A stretch of 64,000 nt of DNA from NCBI GenBank assembly GCA_964019695.1, contig OZ026521.1, positions 30,408,601-30,472,600 on the forward strand. Reading direction: 5' to 3'. The stretch's first letter is position 1. Each line of letters opens with the position of its first letter. The position numbers and the translations under genes are program-made. This DNA is from Loripinus fragilis. Lineage: Eukaryota; Mollusca; Bivalvia; Lucinida; Lucinidae. Shown here piece after piece: positions 46,860-58,726 of this stretch. The notes under the pieces are model-generated. The model ran no database searches. It was not told where the DNA came from and worked only from the letters and a program-made list of their open reading frames with translations.

Positions 46860-48020
46860 ATTGGATTACTGGCGCGGCATATCAGACACGGCAGCATGTG
46901 CGGTCATGGCTTTCATAACCATCATATTACGTGTCAATTTTGACCCCTGCAAGTGACTTATGACCACGTGACATATGAAAATACACCTTACGACCAACCA
47001 TTGCAGCCATTCACTGTAGAAGTTGGGAGAATATGAGAAAACGGATAGATATCGTCCAAGAAGGCGTTACCCTGTCAAAATTGATGGGAGATTATGGAGT
47101 CAAACATTGAAAAAATAAAAAATCTCAAAAAACGAAATACAATTAAAAGAAGTTAGGATCGAAGTTATCAGTAAGAGCAATATTTTCATAATTCAGTGTT
47201 TAAAAAATGCTGGTAAATATACCGTTTCTGAGTTTTTCAGCGCAAAGGGCTCCTTTAGTAGTAGAGATGGCCCCCTGCGTCTGGATGCTCCGTATTTAGG
47301 CCTGCTGCTTTATGATGCATTCATTTATGTTGGTTTTAGCTCAGGTGATCATAATAATACAGTGATAGATAGTGTCAGAATCACAAACTGCAGACCAAAC
47401 CAGAGAACCGTAAGGAATAACAGCCAAATGATATCCGATATATTTTTATTCATACAGGCTACTGTCAAATACACCAGACCTTTAAGGGCTATTGCGAGTA
47501 ATACTTCCAACATTGAAATCTTTTTAATACTTTGCATACAGTATGTTTTATGTATGGACTGTCAATTTATGAAATAAAAAAAAGGAAATGTCACCATGCT
47601 CAAATTTTCATAATCTCACATGGAAATTTTCATCATTTTACAAATTTTCTGAAAAAAAAACAAGTCCTTAATATTAAGCTAAAATATTTGTAACCGCCAG
47701 TTTCTTTATTTTAATTTTGATAATTACTCACGACATCAAGCTTTTTAGAAAATCTGAAAATGTATTTGTTTTCAAAAGTCGTGATGAATACTGAATGATA
47801 TATTTTGGTAATTCCCCCCCCCCCCACAAAAAAAAATAGAAATACGATTCTTAAAGTAAATTTGACTTATTTTCTTTCATGAGAGCAAAATTTACCCCCT
47901 ACCCCGCAGATATTTAGGATACTTCAATATAAAACGTTATGGAGTGTACTTTTTGTCATTTATATCAATTCATATTACTTATAGGAAATAATCCAGCATT
48001 ATAAAGCTGAAAAAAGAAGA
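46860..48020. other. No gene recognised (intron 3)
   Basis: AT-rich. A C-run lies at 47814-47826. A 62-codon hydrophobic minus-strand frame (47349-47537) looks like membrane segments but has no homology I recognise. Confidence 0.4.
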
Positions 48021-48025
48021 AGAAG

Positions 48026-48118
48026 AAGAATTGTATAAAAGGTGCACACCCAGGTCCGCTGGTACCAATGTTTGACGGTAACCACTGGGCCACGAGGTCA
48101 GATCTTGCGCCGCCTAAA
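48026..48118 (-). repeat. Possible tRNA-derived SINE fragment
   Basis: The minus strand has an A-box-like TGGCCCAGTGG (48092-48082) and, at about the right distance, a B-box-like GGTGTGCACC (48050-48041), followed by a (CTT)n tail. The B box is poor, so this is tentative. Confidence 0.45.
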
Positions 48119-48142
48119 TTAACCGCATAATTATATTTGATA

Positions 48143-48650
48143 CACAATCTGGTGTAATATTTACTGTTGGCACATCGACGTTACGACGATTCACGCATTT
48201 CGTTTCTATCGAACAATTATCAGGGTTGATGGTACTGGTACATATTTACTCTTAGCTCTCAGTAACGAATATAGTTGCAACTAAATAGTGAGTATGGTCA
48301 GGAAATACCACAATCACAAACTGCAGACAAACCCATGGCACCAGAGCCACACAACTATCACGAGAAAATAGGAAGACAAACTAAGCAAAGCACCCCATAA
48401 AGATGACTGCAAAGCTAGAATGGAATAAAGTAACATACAACAAAACATAGAACATAAAACAATTACAGACTCACCAAATTGGAATTACAATCAACAACGA
48501 ATCAACAACACCATAACCACCGCCTCAGAACGAACAGCAGCCTTAGCCGCCAGGCGGCTTAAATGCACTTTACAGGTCCCAAATCTTCTCCATAGATTCT
48601 GCTGTTGTTCAAGTACAAGAAATATTCTTGTCTGCTGATTCTCTTATCCA
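48143..48650. repeat. Local duplication, copy 1, with family 2 PLE end
   Basis: 'ATTTACTGTTGGCACATCG', 'CGATTCACGCATTTCGTTTC' and 'GTAACGAATATAGTTGCA' precede a family 2 PLE end (48285-48650). The same order recurs at 48918-49430, so flank and element were duplicated together. Confidence 0.82.
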
Positions 48651-48917
48651 TATTCGTATTCGCATACACGGTATAAACTTGGAAATTTTGTATATTGTTT
48701 GATTTCGCCAGATCTATTTATCAGTATTTGGTACTGAGACGATCATAAAAAATTATAATAATTTATAATTTTGTCCAGAAAATGCGGAAATATCCATCTG
48801 ACTTAAGCGTATCTGAAAACTGTATTGATCTGAATTTGTAAATTGTCGGAAATACGGGACCCATTTCCCGCCGCAGGAATAGTGCGCATGGGAAATACAC
48901 GAAATTGTTCTGAAATG

Positions 48918-49430
48918 GTGTAATATTAACTGTTGGCACATCGCTAGTGGTTCTTTGATGTACCTACGATTCACGCATTTCGTTTCTATGGGCCAATAAT
49001 TAGGGTTGTTGGTACTGGTACACATTGGCCCGTAACTCTCGGTAACGAATATAGTTGCATCTAAAATAGTAAGTGAGTATGGTCAGGAAATACCACAATC
49101 ACAAACTGCAGAAACACTCATGGATCCACGAGGAAGAGCCACACAACTATCACGAGACAATAAGAAGCAAACTGAGCAAAGCAACCAGCTCTTTCTTCCC
49201 CATACAGATGATTGCAAAACAAGAATGGACATAAAGTAACATACAACAAAACATATAACATAAAACAATTACAGACTCCCACAATGGGAGTTACAATAAT
49301 CAACGAATCAACAACAGAACCACCGCCTTAGAACGAATAGCAGCCTAAGAATTTTACTGGTACCAAATCTTCGCCCTAGATTCTGCTGTTGTTGAAGTAC
49401 AAGAAATATTCTAGTCTGCTGATTCTTGTA
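48918..49430. repeat. Local duplication, copy 2, with family 2 PLE end
   Basis: The matching flank is followed by a family 2 end at 49070-49430. Compared with copy 1, the flank holds an extra 'CTAGTGGTTCTTTGATG' stretch and the element core has several differences, so the duplication is not recent. Confidence 0.82.
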
Positions 49431-49769
49431 TCCATCTGTTACAGATCTCACTGTCTTTTCAGATTATGTCTAGTTATCTAGATAATGTATCATCTGTCGT
49501 CACATGTTTAGTACTGTACTTATACGATGATAGTATATCATGGACCACTTTGTCCCTTGAATAACAAAGCAGTTTTCAAGTTTAGCTGGTGCTTAATATT
49601 TGAGTGCTATTGCATATTCTATTAATATCTTATGCGCAGATTCAATCAAGCTGTGCATGATATTAACAATTTTGTTTTTATACCTCACAGCTTTTTTTTA
49701 TGAATTTGTCTTTGCACATTTTACATAATATATGTTACACAAAATGAGTTAAATAGATGGAGTTCATAC

Positions 49770-49849
49770 CTCGCCTAAGGCACAAGTTCTGGTTTTGTTA
49801 CAATCATGGTAGTCCGTTAGTGGTATGTCACTGTGGTAACATTTAACAG
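49770..49849 (-). CDS. ShK-LU gene exon 3: first part of LU domain
   Basis: 80 nt between acceptor ACTTACAG and donor GTATGA. Two nt complete a codon from exon 2, then 26 codons follow (starts VKCYHSD, ends CALGE). It holds three cysteines, matching C1, C3 and C4 of a ten-cysteine Ly6/uPAR domain. The residue three after C1, normally C2 of the CxxC opening, is Ser. The exon ends in phase 0, as does the start of exon 4. The fit of size, phase and cysteine order is what supports this very short exon. Confidence 0.82.
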
Positions 49850-52796
49850 CTGTAAGTATAGTTATACAATGATATAAATAGTTATACATCGTTATGAGCT
49901 TATACTAAACATAACTAATAGATATTATTATATAATCTACTAATGATTATATTCTGATTGGAAAAGCCGTTTATTAACTTGAGCTGATATAACTCCAGAC
50001 CTTATAAAAATGTTCTGTACCATGTGTGAAATCAGACTGAGACTTGCATAATTTGTTGTAAATTCAATCAGTGAGTGACATCAGCATGTCTTTACAAGAG
50101 TTGCTGTTTCATCATAAAACAAATAATACAGGTAATTCAAGACATTGTTCCTGATAAGCAATTCGTTTGCTTACCCATTTTTATGCAGGTGAAAATGCAA
50201 ATCTACTATGCATCCGTTCATCTAATCAGTTAGTCGTCAGGTACATATAAAACAAGAAATCTAATGTTGTCTAAGACATTGTCCATGGCCGATTATTCTA
50301 TGCTACTGTTGTTGTCGTTGCGTTTTTGTTTAGAAAATCATACAAAAGATAATTGTTGTTTATTGAGGAATTGGAAATAATGAGATGTCGACCTGCGAAT
50401 ACCAATATGGATCAAGGCTTAGCCCAGGTTAACCTGGTCTAGCCTTGGATAATATTAGTAGTCCCGGGTCGACATAACATCACAATGCGAATTATTTCCT
50501 TTTTGTTTTGCTTTGTGTTGACGCTGTATATCCGAATCAACTCTTTTAAAGTTTTATCAGGATCATTTTCTGTCTTCCTGGGTTGGACAGGTTCTGAGTA
50601 AAGGATAAAGTGACTTGTTTAAGGGTACAATGCAGTGCATTGAACCAGCTCATGTTTAATCGCAAGTCTATTACACTTTGGAACGGAGCCACAGCGCTCC
50701 TCCTTGCAGCCTGTTATATTCAAAATTAAATGCAGATACGACTTCATAGACATGTTATACTTGGATGGCGATCATCGGTTTACAAGAGGCTGGTTATTCT
50801 GTATTGCTGTATGATAAAATTGAAACATACATAAACGCATTGGATTTAATTGATCCATTATATTGCTTCTGAATTCATATATTTCCGAACTATAAAGACA
50901 CTATGTGCATTATATAAAATAATGTTCAGATTTAGTTATGCAATCGACCTACAATAAAACAAAAGATAGTTTGACATTAGCCAAAGGTATCTCGACTGAA
51001 AATTGTTGAGTTTAGGTACAGTTTAAAGCACCATCCGTTACCTACAAACTGTGAAATTTGACTCGTATCAACAGACCTTCAAAACGTTGACAGTGTTCTA
51101 AATGATGACTAAATAACAGGATATAGACCTTCAGTAAAACTCACAGTTAAAGCAATGGGAGACTGATTCACAAATTACAATAAGTCAAACGACTATCTTT
51201 TAATTATCATTTATGATTTTATTAGTACATGTATTTTAAGTTTTCAGTACACACGATTTATACCAAGATAAAATATAACTCGACTAAAAGAATGATAGAT
51301 AAGAGCCCTCAAAGTAAGACACCTAAAAGACCTCGCAAATCTTAATGAAAGATAATAAAAGAAAAAAAGGCCAAATGAAAGAAGGAATTGATTGTTTTGG
51401 TTACACACTCATGTTATCGGCATAGATAGCAAGTTCTGATTGAAATATATGGGTTAAACACTTTTTCTGCTATTTAACTTAAATGGAAACAGTAACAGTT
51501 TTGGATGCATTTTTTCCTATTAATCAAGTAAACCCTTTTGAATACATATTTTTACTTTTTGCATTGCAAACCGCATATACAACGTGAATGCTTGATCGCG
51601 ATGTTTGTGAAGGTGGAAGGGGAAGGAGGCTTGTAAATTGTTTTATATAAAAGCTCATCAAGTTATTAATCTTGTACAATCCTGTACCTTCATATCGATT
51701 TACAATGTCACAGTTTGAGTATTTAGTTATAATACACCTCAGTGAACAAATCAGACAAAATGATCTTTAAACTCATACCCAGATAAACAATTGAAGGATA
51801 TTTTGTTACAGTTCCATCTCTAACATTAAATACAATAAAACCTAAGCTATTTTGTGAAATATAGCTCTAGATATTTGTAATCAAAATGGATGCTTGATTT
51901 TAGTCACGCTTTAATGGTTTAAGTTCAGTACAAATCCTTATCATGCAACCCTCTAGAGTGAAAAGTCACACATGTTCAATAATGATTGAAGCCCATTTTT
52001 ATCGTTTGTATTCCATAATGACTGGCTCCAAAATCATTGCTGGCCCTACCTCCAAGTATGGTTCCTAATTCTGTAGTTGCTGTCGGTGTTTCACCACCAT
52101 TTTATTGTCAGATTGGCTAGGTTATGCCAAATCTGTGCATTTGTGTTGTAAAAAACTGTCCTATTATTAGGGACAATGACTGAAAAATGGTGTGACCACT
52201 TGTCTTTGGTCTGAGGTTGAAATTAGAACAGAAGCAATGACCGCAAAAATTATAAGCGCTAAAGTTATTGCTTGCGAACTTTGGGTAGAGAGAGTTGGTA
52301 AATTTGGTAAATACCTTTTTGCATTTTGCTGAATTGCATAGTGGTACGAGTAGGATTCAATTTGCAATGAAAACGCATTCATAACTCCATCAACAAACGC
52401 GTTAGGATTCTATATTATATACCAAACAAACGATCAAAGCCCGGCCTTTCAAACGGTGCATTTACCCTTTATTTTATCTTTCTACCTTATTAAGTTACCG
52501 ACTTTTAAAAATACACGCTCATAGACACTGCATATATTTTGCTTCGGATTGCAAAACAAATTTTAACAAAGATATGAAAGTATGCTGTTTTTTCTAAAAC
52601 AAACATTCAACAAGCATGAATCGCTATGTTTAGGACACCTTTAAGGCTAATAAAATGCCCCATAGTCAGGGCCTGGACAGCTAGGCTGATATGGCCCTCG
52701 CCTACGGCAAGGGTAAAATCAAGCCATCGGCCCAGGCTCGGATCCTCAATAGTACCCCCATTCTCGCGAGACCCAGCTTCGGCTCCTATTTCTTAA
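49850..52796. other. Intron 2 sequence, no gene recognised
   Basis: About 2.9 kb with one strong palindrome at 50384-50477. A hydrophobic minus-strand frame at 52167-52382 is not supported as an exon: it fits neither the phase nor the domain order of the gene. Confidence 0.45.
50384..50477. repeat. 94-bp imperfect palindrome
   Basis: Symmetric about 50430/50431. The centre is CCAGGTTAACCTGG, then CAAGGCT and AGCCTTG arms, and the outer arms are GATGTCGACC and GGTCGACAT. It could extrude as a hairpin or be a small fold-back element. No coding sequence. Confidence 0.85.
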
Positions 52797-52995
52797 GGGG
52801 AGCTCAGTGGCTCAGTGGTAGAGTTCTAGACTCAAGGCCGAGAGGCCGCGGGTTCGAGGCTCACAGGCGTCACTGCGCTGTGTCCTTGAGCAATACACAT
52901 TAATTCTAGCTTAGTATTGGTTCAACCGAGGAAAACCCGTCCCTAAAAAACTGAAAGATTGTTGATGGGACGTTAAGAATCAAATCAAACAAATC
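52797..52995 (+). mobile_element. tRNA-derived SINE
   Basis: A tRNA-like head begins GGGGAGCTCAG, with A box TGGCTCAGTGG (52808-52818) and B box GGTTCGAGGCT (52851-52861), spaced as in a Pol III promoter. The body ends in 'GATGGGACGTTAAGAATCAA' and an A-rich 'ATCAAACAAATCC'. The GGGACGTTAA tail block is shared in type with the SINE at 59801. Confidence 0.85.
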
Positions 52996-53935
52996 CTTTT
53001 TCTTAAAAAAACTAATGAATTTCTTTCATCGTTCTCAAATCTTTACTTAGCGTTTATAGAATTGTTTACTGGATTATTGTCATTTAGATTAGGAATGAAA
53101 CATATTTATAGATTAAAATCAATTTCGTATTTATGGTGATGTCAGTATTCTGTGGGGTTTGAAGAGTAAATGTATTTTGTCCAATATCAAATGAAGAAAA
53201 GGCTATATTTTAATTGTATGCTGGCATTTTAAGTGTAATAGTTGTTGGAAGGAAACAAAGTGCAAGAACCCCCCAAAAAAAGCTCACATGTTTCTTTCAA
53301 ACAAATAAGCCTCTCACACGTGTGTTTCATTGCACTAACACTTGTAATGATTGAACACTCAACCTATATATCGCGGCCCCATTTTTGAAAAAGCTTCCCC
53401 GGGATTTTGCTAAGGATAGTGAATAAAATAAACTTATATGCTCGCTTAATTGATATTGACTGTCTGGCACGTTTTAGGATCCAACCAACTGGGAATTATG
53501 ATGTCCTCAAAGTTATTGGGATGTACGTGTACGCAAATACGCATGTCCGTACAACTTGGTGCTGGAAGTATAGGAAATTTAGCTATTTGGCCTGATTTTG
53601 GAGGAAAAATGCCACTATTCATGTTTAGTTGCGTGTCTTGAAAGCTCATTTTAGCCCTGTGAATTGATAAAAAATAAACATTTTTGCCAAAGGGCTTCAC
53701 CCTGGTCGCATATAGGGAGAGTACTCCCAGACCCCTTCAAGAATGCGTACTCTATAAATTGCCTCAGGAATGCGCATGATTAAAATCTGGATTCCCCTTA
53801 GGCTGTTTGTCGGGGATATGGTATGTTTTGCTTTTTATAGACACTGGCCTTCAAATATACTGTATGACAATATTTACATTGCACTAATAAATATGCTATA
53901 TAAACCCGTATAAATCAATGGTCAAAAGTCAAAAC
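52996..53935. other. No gene recognised (intron 2)
   Basis: Non-coding. Short overlapping frames around 53407-53700 on both strands show no domain. Confidence 0.45.
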
Positions 53936-54379
53936 AATGTTTGTTTTCTGAAATAGTCATGTTGCAAATCAAATTAAAGGGAATGTAGCATAGAGCACCA
54001 TGTACGCACATATTCTGTCCTTACACACACCCTCGACCCCTGGGGTTGGGTCAAAGATCAAACCATTTTTTTTCTATTGAAAATAGTCATGTTGCATAGC
54101 AAATTAAAGGGAATGGAACATAGAGCACCATGCAAGCACATATTCTTTTCTTACACACACCCTCGACCCCTGGGTTGGAGTCAAAAATTCATGCATCATA
54201 TCAAATTAAAGGGAATGGAGCTTAGACCATTATACAAACACATATTCTGTCCTTGCACGCACCGCACCCTCAACCCGTGGGTAGGGTTATAAAAGGTAAG
54301 CAATCTGAATGTGGTCATGTTGCATCAAATTAAAGGGAAAGAAGTAAAGACTAACATAGAAGTAAAAACTTTGTCCTTA
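53936..54379 (+). repeat. Tandem repeat, unit about 110-130 bp, interrupted by an element
   Basis: Units share 'CAAATTAAAGGGAATG', 'ATTCTGTCCTTACACACACC' and 'CTCGACCCCTGG'. The fourth unit stops inside 'GTCCTTA' at 54379 and resumes at 56008 with 'TTACACACATCCCTGACC', giving the empty site of the inserted element. Confidence 0.85.
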
Positions 54380-56007
54380 AGCTAGTATCTCACTGGGATG
54401 CGAGCAATTTGCGACTATTTCGAGACTAATTTGAGACACGTTTTGGCGACAGAATTACGACATTGCAACTATAATCACATTGCAGTCACACCAAATGGGT
54501 GATTAAGACATATTTGCGACAGTCGCACGAATGTCGTACGATTGTCGCACGAATCATTGGCGAATGTTTTACGACATTCGCGAGACATTCGTGCGACATT
54601 CGCGAGACACTCGCACGATGTTCGCCCGATGAAATTGCGAACATTTATTACCATCGACCGCCTCACGACGTTCTCACGAACGTCGTGCGACTGTCGCGCG
54701 AAGGTCGTGCGACTGTCGCACGATGGTTTTGCGAGAAATGATAAACCAAGAAAAATAAACATTCTAGCAAGCATTGAAACTTCAGACTGTGAAGGTACTA
54801 TGCTGTTGGAAGGAACTAGAGGGCTGGAAGGAGCTAGATTGTTGGAAGGTGTCACGCTGCTGGGTGGTGTTGGACTGTTGAATGGTAGCAAATATTGAGT
54901 TAGAAAAAAGTTGACTCGTTTAAACTGCACATTTATGATGGCCCATCAAGCAGCTTAAGAAAGTCAGTCGAGAACGCTCACGCTCTAATTGCCCATACGT
55001 GTGGCATGATGACCCCAATAAAATCAAACTGCAATGAGTTAAGATGAGCCTCGTCCTGCGAAAATCTATTTTATACCGTTATGCGCACAACAAAGGCACA
55101 TATCAGACTGCACGGATGCGCATTCTAATCAGAATCTTAGTTGTCCGCTGCAGTGATTATTTGTTTATAGTGTTCTGTATGCCAAATTCAAAGGGCTGCT
55201 GAGACTTAGCAGGCTGTTGTAGTCTTACCAAGACACAATGGTAATACCTTTATACTGAAATAGAAATAATCAACATTTAAGTAGGCCTTATAAAACATAC
55301 TTAACAAAATTATCCTCTCAGAATGCTGAACCATTCTTAATAACTGAAATTACTCTAAACAATATACATGTAAGTAAGCCTAATCAATGCACCATACTTA
55401 TATGAAAGTTTCCTCTCAGATAGCAAAAAAAACTTGACAACTGGAATTAGTCAAACTGACTGTATAATGTGTAAGTATGTATAACCAAGATCTTGTACTA
55501 AGAAATAACTATCATCTCAGATAGGAGGAACTCTTTTAACGAACCTTTGGCGACATAATTGCGAGTTATTTAAGATACTCGCGCGATAGTCGTGAGACGT
55601 TCGTGCGACTGTCTCAAGACGTTCGCCAGACCATCGCTTAGTTTAATTTACTCGCAACGTTGTCGCGAAGTGTCTCATTTATGTCGCGATTGGTTCGCAA
55701 TTCAGTCTTATTTATCTCGCAAATATGTTGTGTTCCAAAATGATTGCGACTAAATTGCGAGGGGTCGGCGACAAGTTCGCGACGGGTTCGAGACACCCGC
55801 GATGACTTTGCGACCATTTTGCGAGGAATTTTGTCGCATAAAATTTTTGAACATGTTCAAAATTTTCGCAACTACTTTGCGCCACTTGGCGACACATGCG
55901 AGCAAATTACGAATCACTGGCGACTGTTTCAAGACTGCTTTGCGACCCACTCGCGATAACTGTCGCCAGTTGTCGCAAAACAGTCGCAGTCCAGTGAGAT
56001 AGGGGCT
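54380..56007. mobile_element. PIF/Harbinger-like non-autonomous element with TTA target duplication
   Basis: Ends AGCTAGTATCTCACTGG and, inverted, AGCCCCTATCTCACTGG, with TTA on both sides (54377-54379, 56008-56010). Two GC-richer arms (54400-54740 and 55540-55990) are packed with short variants of GTCGC, TTGCGA and TCGCACGA on both strands. The middle (54760-55530) is AT-rich. A TTA target and a short TIR are hallmarks of PIF/Harbinger; that assignment is inference, since no transposase is present. 1628 bp. Confidence 0.87.
54742..54930 (-). pseudogene. Pro/Ser-rich coding-like remnant in the Harbinger-like element
   Basis: The minus strand reads 'LTQYLLPFNSPTPPSSVTPS' and 'PSSPLVPSNSIVPSQSEVS'. 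The low-complexity Pro/Ser stretch suggests a captured or ancestral coding piece, but it could be chance in repetitive DNA. No domain is recognised. Confidence 0.25.
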
Positions 56008-56040
56008 TTACACACATCCCTGACCTTTGGGTCAGATTGA

Positions 56041-56707
56041 AAGGTTAAATATTGAAATTGCACAGATAAGTTTTTTTATTGAACTAAGCAATGAAGAGTA
56101 GATGATATGCATTTATCTATGATCTGTATGATACCCTAGATGAACCTAGGGGATGGAGAAATGTGTGTTATGTTTTGTGATTTATAATTTTCTCTAAAAT
56201 AACCTTTTCGCCGGGGATATAAATTTGACAAATTTTGCCTTGTTTGACTTCTGTTTTGCCAGGTGACACATCCGTTTCTCAGCATTCTAGTTAATCTTAT
56301 TTGCAATTATTTTTTGTAAATAATTATGCTTGTTATTTACTTATGATATCATGTTATCAACCTAGCTGATGATATGGATGATTCAGACATTGGTAGCAGT
56401 AAAGAAACAGAGAGAACAGGCAGTGCTATAGGTACAGATAGTGAAACAGAGGGAAACGCATTGTAATGGTATTACATATAGAATGTTATGAAAAGAGAAA
56501 AAAATAAAACCTGTGATAAAATGTAAAAATAAGTAATCTGATCGGATCATTTATAAATAATGCTTAAAAGTTCCGACAACTAGATTCAAACCAGCCTATT
56601 CCTTAACATGAGCTTACTGTATTTACACTACGCCACTGCTTCAGCGGTGTGAAATCCACTTTGTTTCATACATTAATCAATAAATATAGCAAATACACAC
56701 CAAAAAT
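56041..56707. other. No gene recognised (intron 2)
   Basis: Non-coding AT-rich sequence between the tandem repeat and PLE ends. Confidence 0.45.
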
Positions 56708-56910
56708 AGTAAGTGACTATGATCAGGAAATACCACAATCACAAACCGCAGACAAACCCATAGCACCGCGAGGAAGAGCCACACAACCATCACGAGACAC
56801 CAGGAAAACAAACTAATTAGAGCAACCAGCTCTCTCTTCTCCCATCAAGATGATCGCAAAACTAGAATGGACATAAAGACACGTACAACAAAACGTAGTA
56901 CAATTACAGA
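56708..56910 (-). repeat. PLE family 2 end fragment
   Basis: 'GTGACTATGATCAGGAAATA', 'ACCACAATCACAAACCGCAG' and 'CAGCTCTCTCTTCTCCCATC'. It is truncated at 56910 by a family 1 tail in the same orientation. Confidence 0.8.
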
Positions 56911-56911
56911 G

Positions 56912-57740
56912 TAGGTAAGGATGCAAAGATGAGGAATGGATACAATCAAGTACCACACCTGACCCAGGATACCAATGGGAAAGTGACAAACTAACATTAA
57001 GACACCACAAACGAAAGCCAATAGGCCAGCCCTTTCCCAGCTGTTGACCACAAGGCACATATAAACAGACGCGCACAAAGGCATAGCAAACACAAGACAG
57101 AAAAAAACATAAAAGATCCAAAAACATAACAAACACAAGACAGAAAAAAACACATAAAATATCCAAAAAAGAAGTACCGCCTTGGAAGGGTCAGTAAATA
57201 TTTTACTGGAGGCGCCAACCTCAGCCTTAATTCAGATGAGGATCAAGACACATAGATATTTGGTTTGCATCAAAGACCCCTAACTTATCAATGCATCATC
57301 TCCAAAAACATATAAATCAAGATAAGCCAGAGCATCAGGCCCCTACCATCCCATCAATAGATAATCTTTAAGTCGGAACCATCATAGAGTCTGAAATCCG
57401 ACCCACCGGCGTGCAATTAAATGGAAAGCAAAGTTGCCAACCTTGATTGGGTTGACCGCCAAGCATGCAGTCTGTTGCAATACATTAATATTATAGCCAT
57501 TCTTTTTATAATGAGAAATTATTTTTAATGAACTGCACTGAAAAATTATAAGAGCCAACAATCTTCTTCAATTTATATACCAAGTCACCATAGAAATCAG
57601 GTTTCGAAAGTCCTTGGCGCAAGAGAGATTTAATTCCAACTTGAAATTTAGATATCAAATCATAGTATCGTCTGTAAAATTTAGAAAAGGTTTTGCGAAG
57701 TTTATGATACCGATAGCCTTGTTCAAGACTCTAGCCTGAC
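56912..57740 (-). mobile_element. PLE 3' end (copy 6), 5'-truncated
   Basis: The family 1 tail (56912-57420) has the core 'ACCGCCTTGGAAGGGTCAGT' and a short internal duplication of the 'AAAAACATAAAAGATCCAAA' region (57100-57160). It is followed on the minus strand by the last part of the RT frame (57420-57740). It lies 95 bp from exon 2 of the ShK-LU gene. Confidence 0.8.
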
Positions 57741-57834
57741 CAAATGCTGTCAAAGATTATTGAGTGCCAAGTGAATATTGTCAAGCAACAAATCTACAAA
57801 TTTTAAGCAAAGAATAAAGAAAACATTGACTAAC

Positions 57835-57981
57835 GGCATTTTCTACAAAGTCCAGGGCACACGCTTTCTGCTATGCGAGCATCATTACACATATCTGCTC
57901 TCTTAGCATGCAGCATTTGACAAGCCACTCTGTCGATATCCATGCATATCCCGTTGACATTTATGAAGCACAGCAGCCATA
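57835..57981 (-). CDS. ShK-LU gene exon 2: end of signal peptide and ShK domain
   Basis: Acceptor CTCTTTCAG precedes 57981; the donor after 57835 is GTTAGT. The exon is 147 nt: 2 nt, 48 codons, 1 nt. After 'WLLCFINVNG' come six cysteines spaced C-x7-C-x10-C-x9-C-x3-C-x2-C, with Asp two residues after the first Cys and Pro directly after the fourth. This is the ShKT pattern, a small disulphide-rich domain found in many secreted animal proteases, matrix proteins and peptides; it does not by itself imply toxicity. Without splicing, the frame meets a TAG two codons after the last Cys, so a short ShK-only product from intron retention is an alternative reading. Confidence 0.85.
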
Positions 57982-58726
57982 CTGAAAGAGATAAATGGTT
58001 AATCTTTTATATACTCAACTACATGTAATGATCAGACGGCGTCAATGTCTACACACTATATTGAACTATTGTTATCAATTTTCCCATGAAAGAGAAATGT
58101 TAAGGCTTTATTCGTGTATTTTTTTTTTATTAAACCTGCTTTTTATACTTCCTATATTGATAGCTAACAATAAGCAATTTGTTTCTTAAACTTATTCTGT
58201 GGTCTACTGGTTAACGCCAATCATGGAAAAGGTAATAATTAGTGACGTTTTTGTGGGGATGTGTTCAACAATCTTCCTGATTAAAATTGGGACGTTCTGA
58301 CTAATTTTAAACTATTATTTTATTTTTGTATAACAACACATGTACACTATATAATAAGTTCTTTAAAAGAGATCATAACGAAAAACAAAAATAGGAATCA
58401 GCAGAAAGGCTAGTGACTTTTTTAATCTGTTTTCTAGGGACGTTTTGACTAAAGCAAGCCATAAAATGAACTTAGAATTTATGATAAAAATACTAAGAAA
58501 AGAGTGGCATAAGCAAAATCAAAACCAGAAACTTAAAGTATTGCGCTGCAACTTTAATCCGTTATGCAATTACTCTAAGCTTTATAACGTAAAACACTAA
58601 CAATGTGTACTAAAGACAAATGCATTAAGCCATATAACCAAAAACAAACAATGCTTTAACGGCTGAAGCAAGTCGCCTAGTTGCGAAATGTAGATGAAGT
58701 ATTGTCACAATATTGTGTATGCTTAC

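Noticed and set aside
47349..47537. Hydrophobic minus-strand frame as signal-peptide exon of the ShK-LU gene
   Set aside because: It lies between exons 4 and 3, so the order is wrong, and the only donor candidate is weak; exon 1 at 58727-58763 fits better.
52805..52870. Functional tRNA gene
   Set aside because: The A and B boxes are present but the cloverleaf is not intact and the sequence continues into a SINE body and tail.
54475..54930. 151-codon minus-strand frame as a host gene
   Set aside because: Most of it is translation of the GTCGC-rich arm of the Harbinger-like element, and other frames there are equally open.
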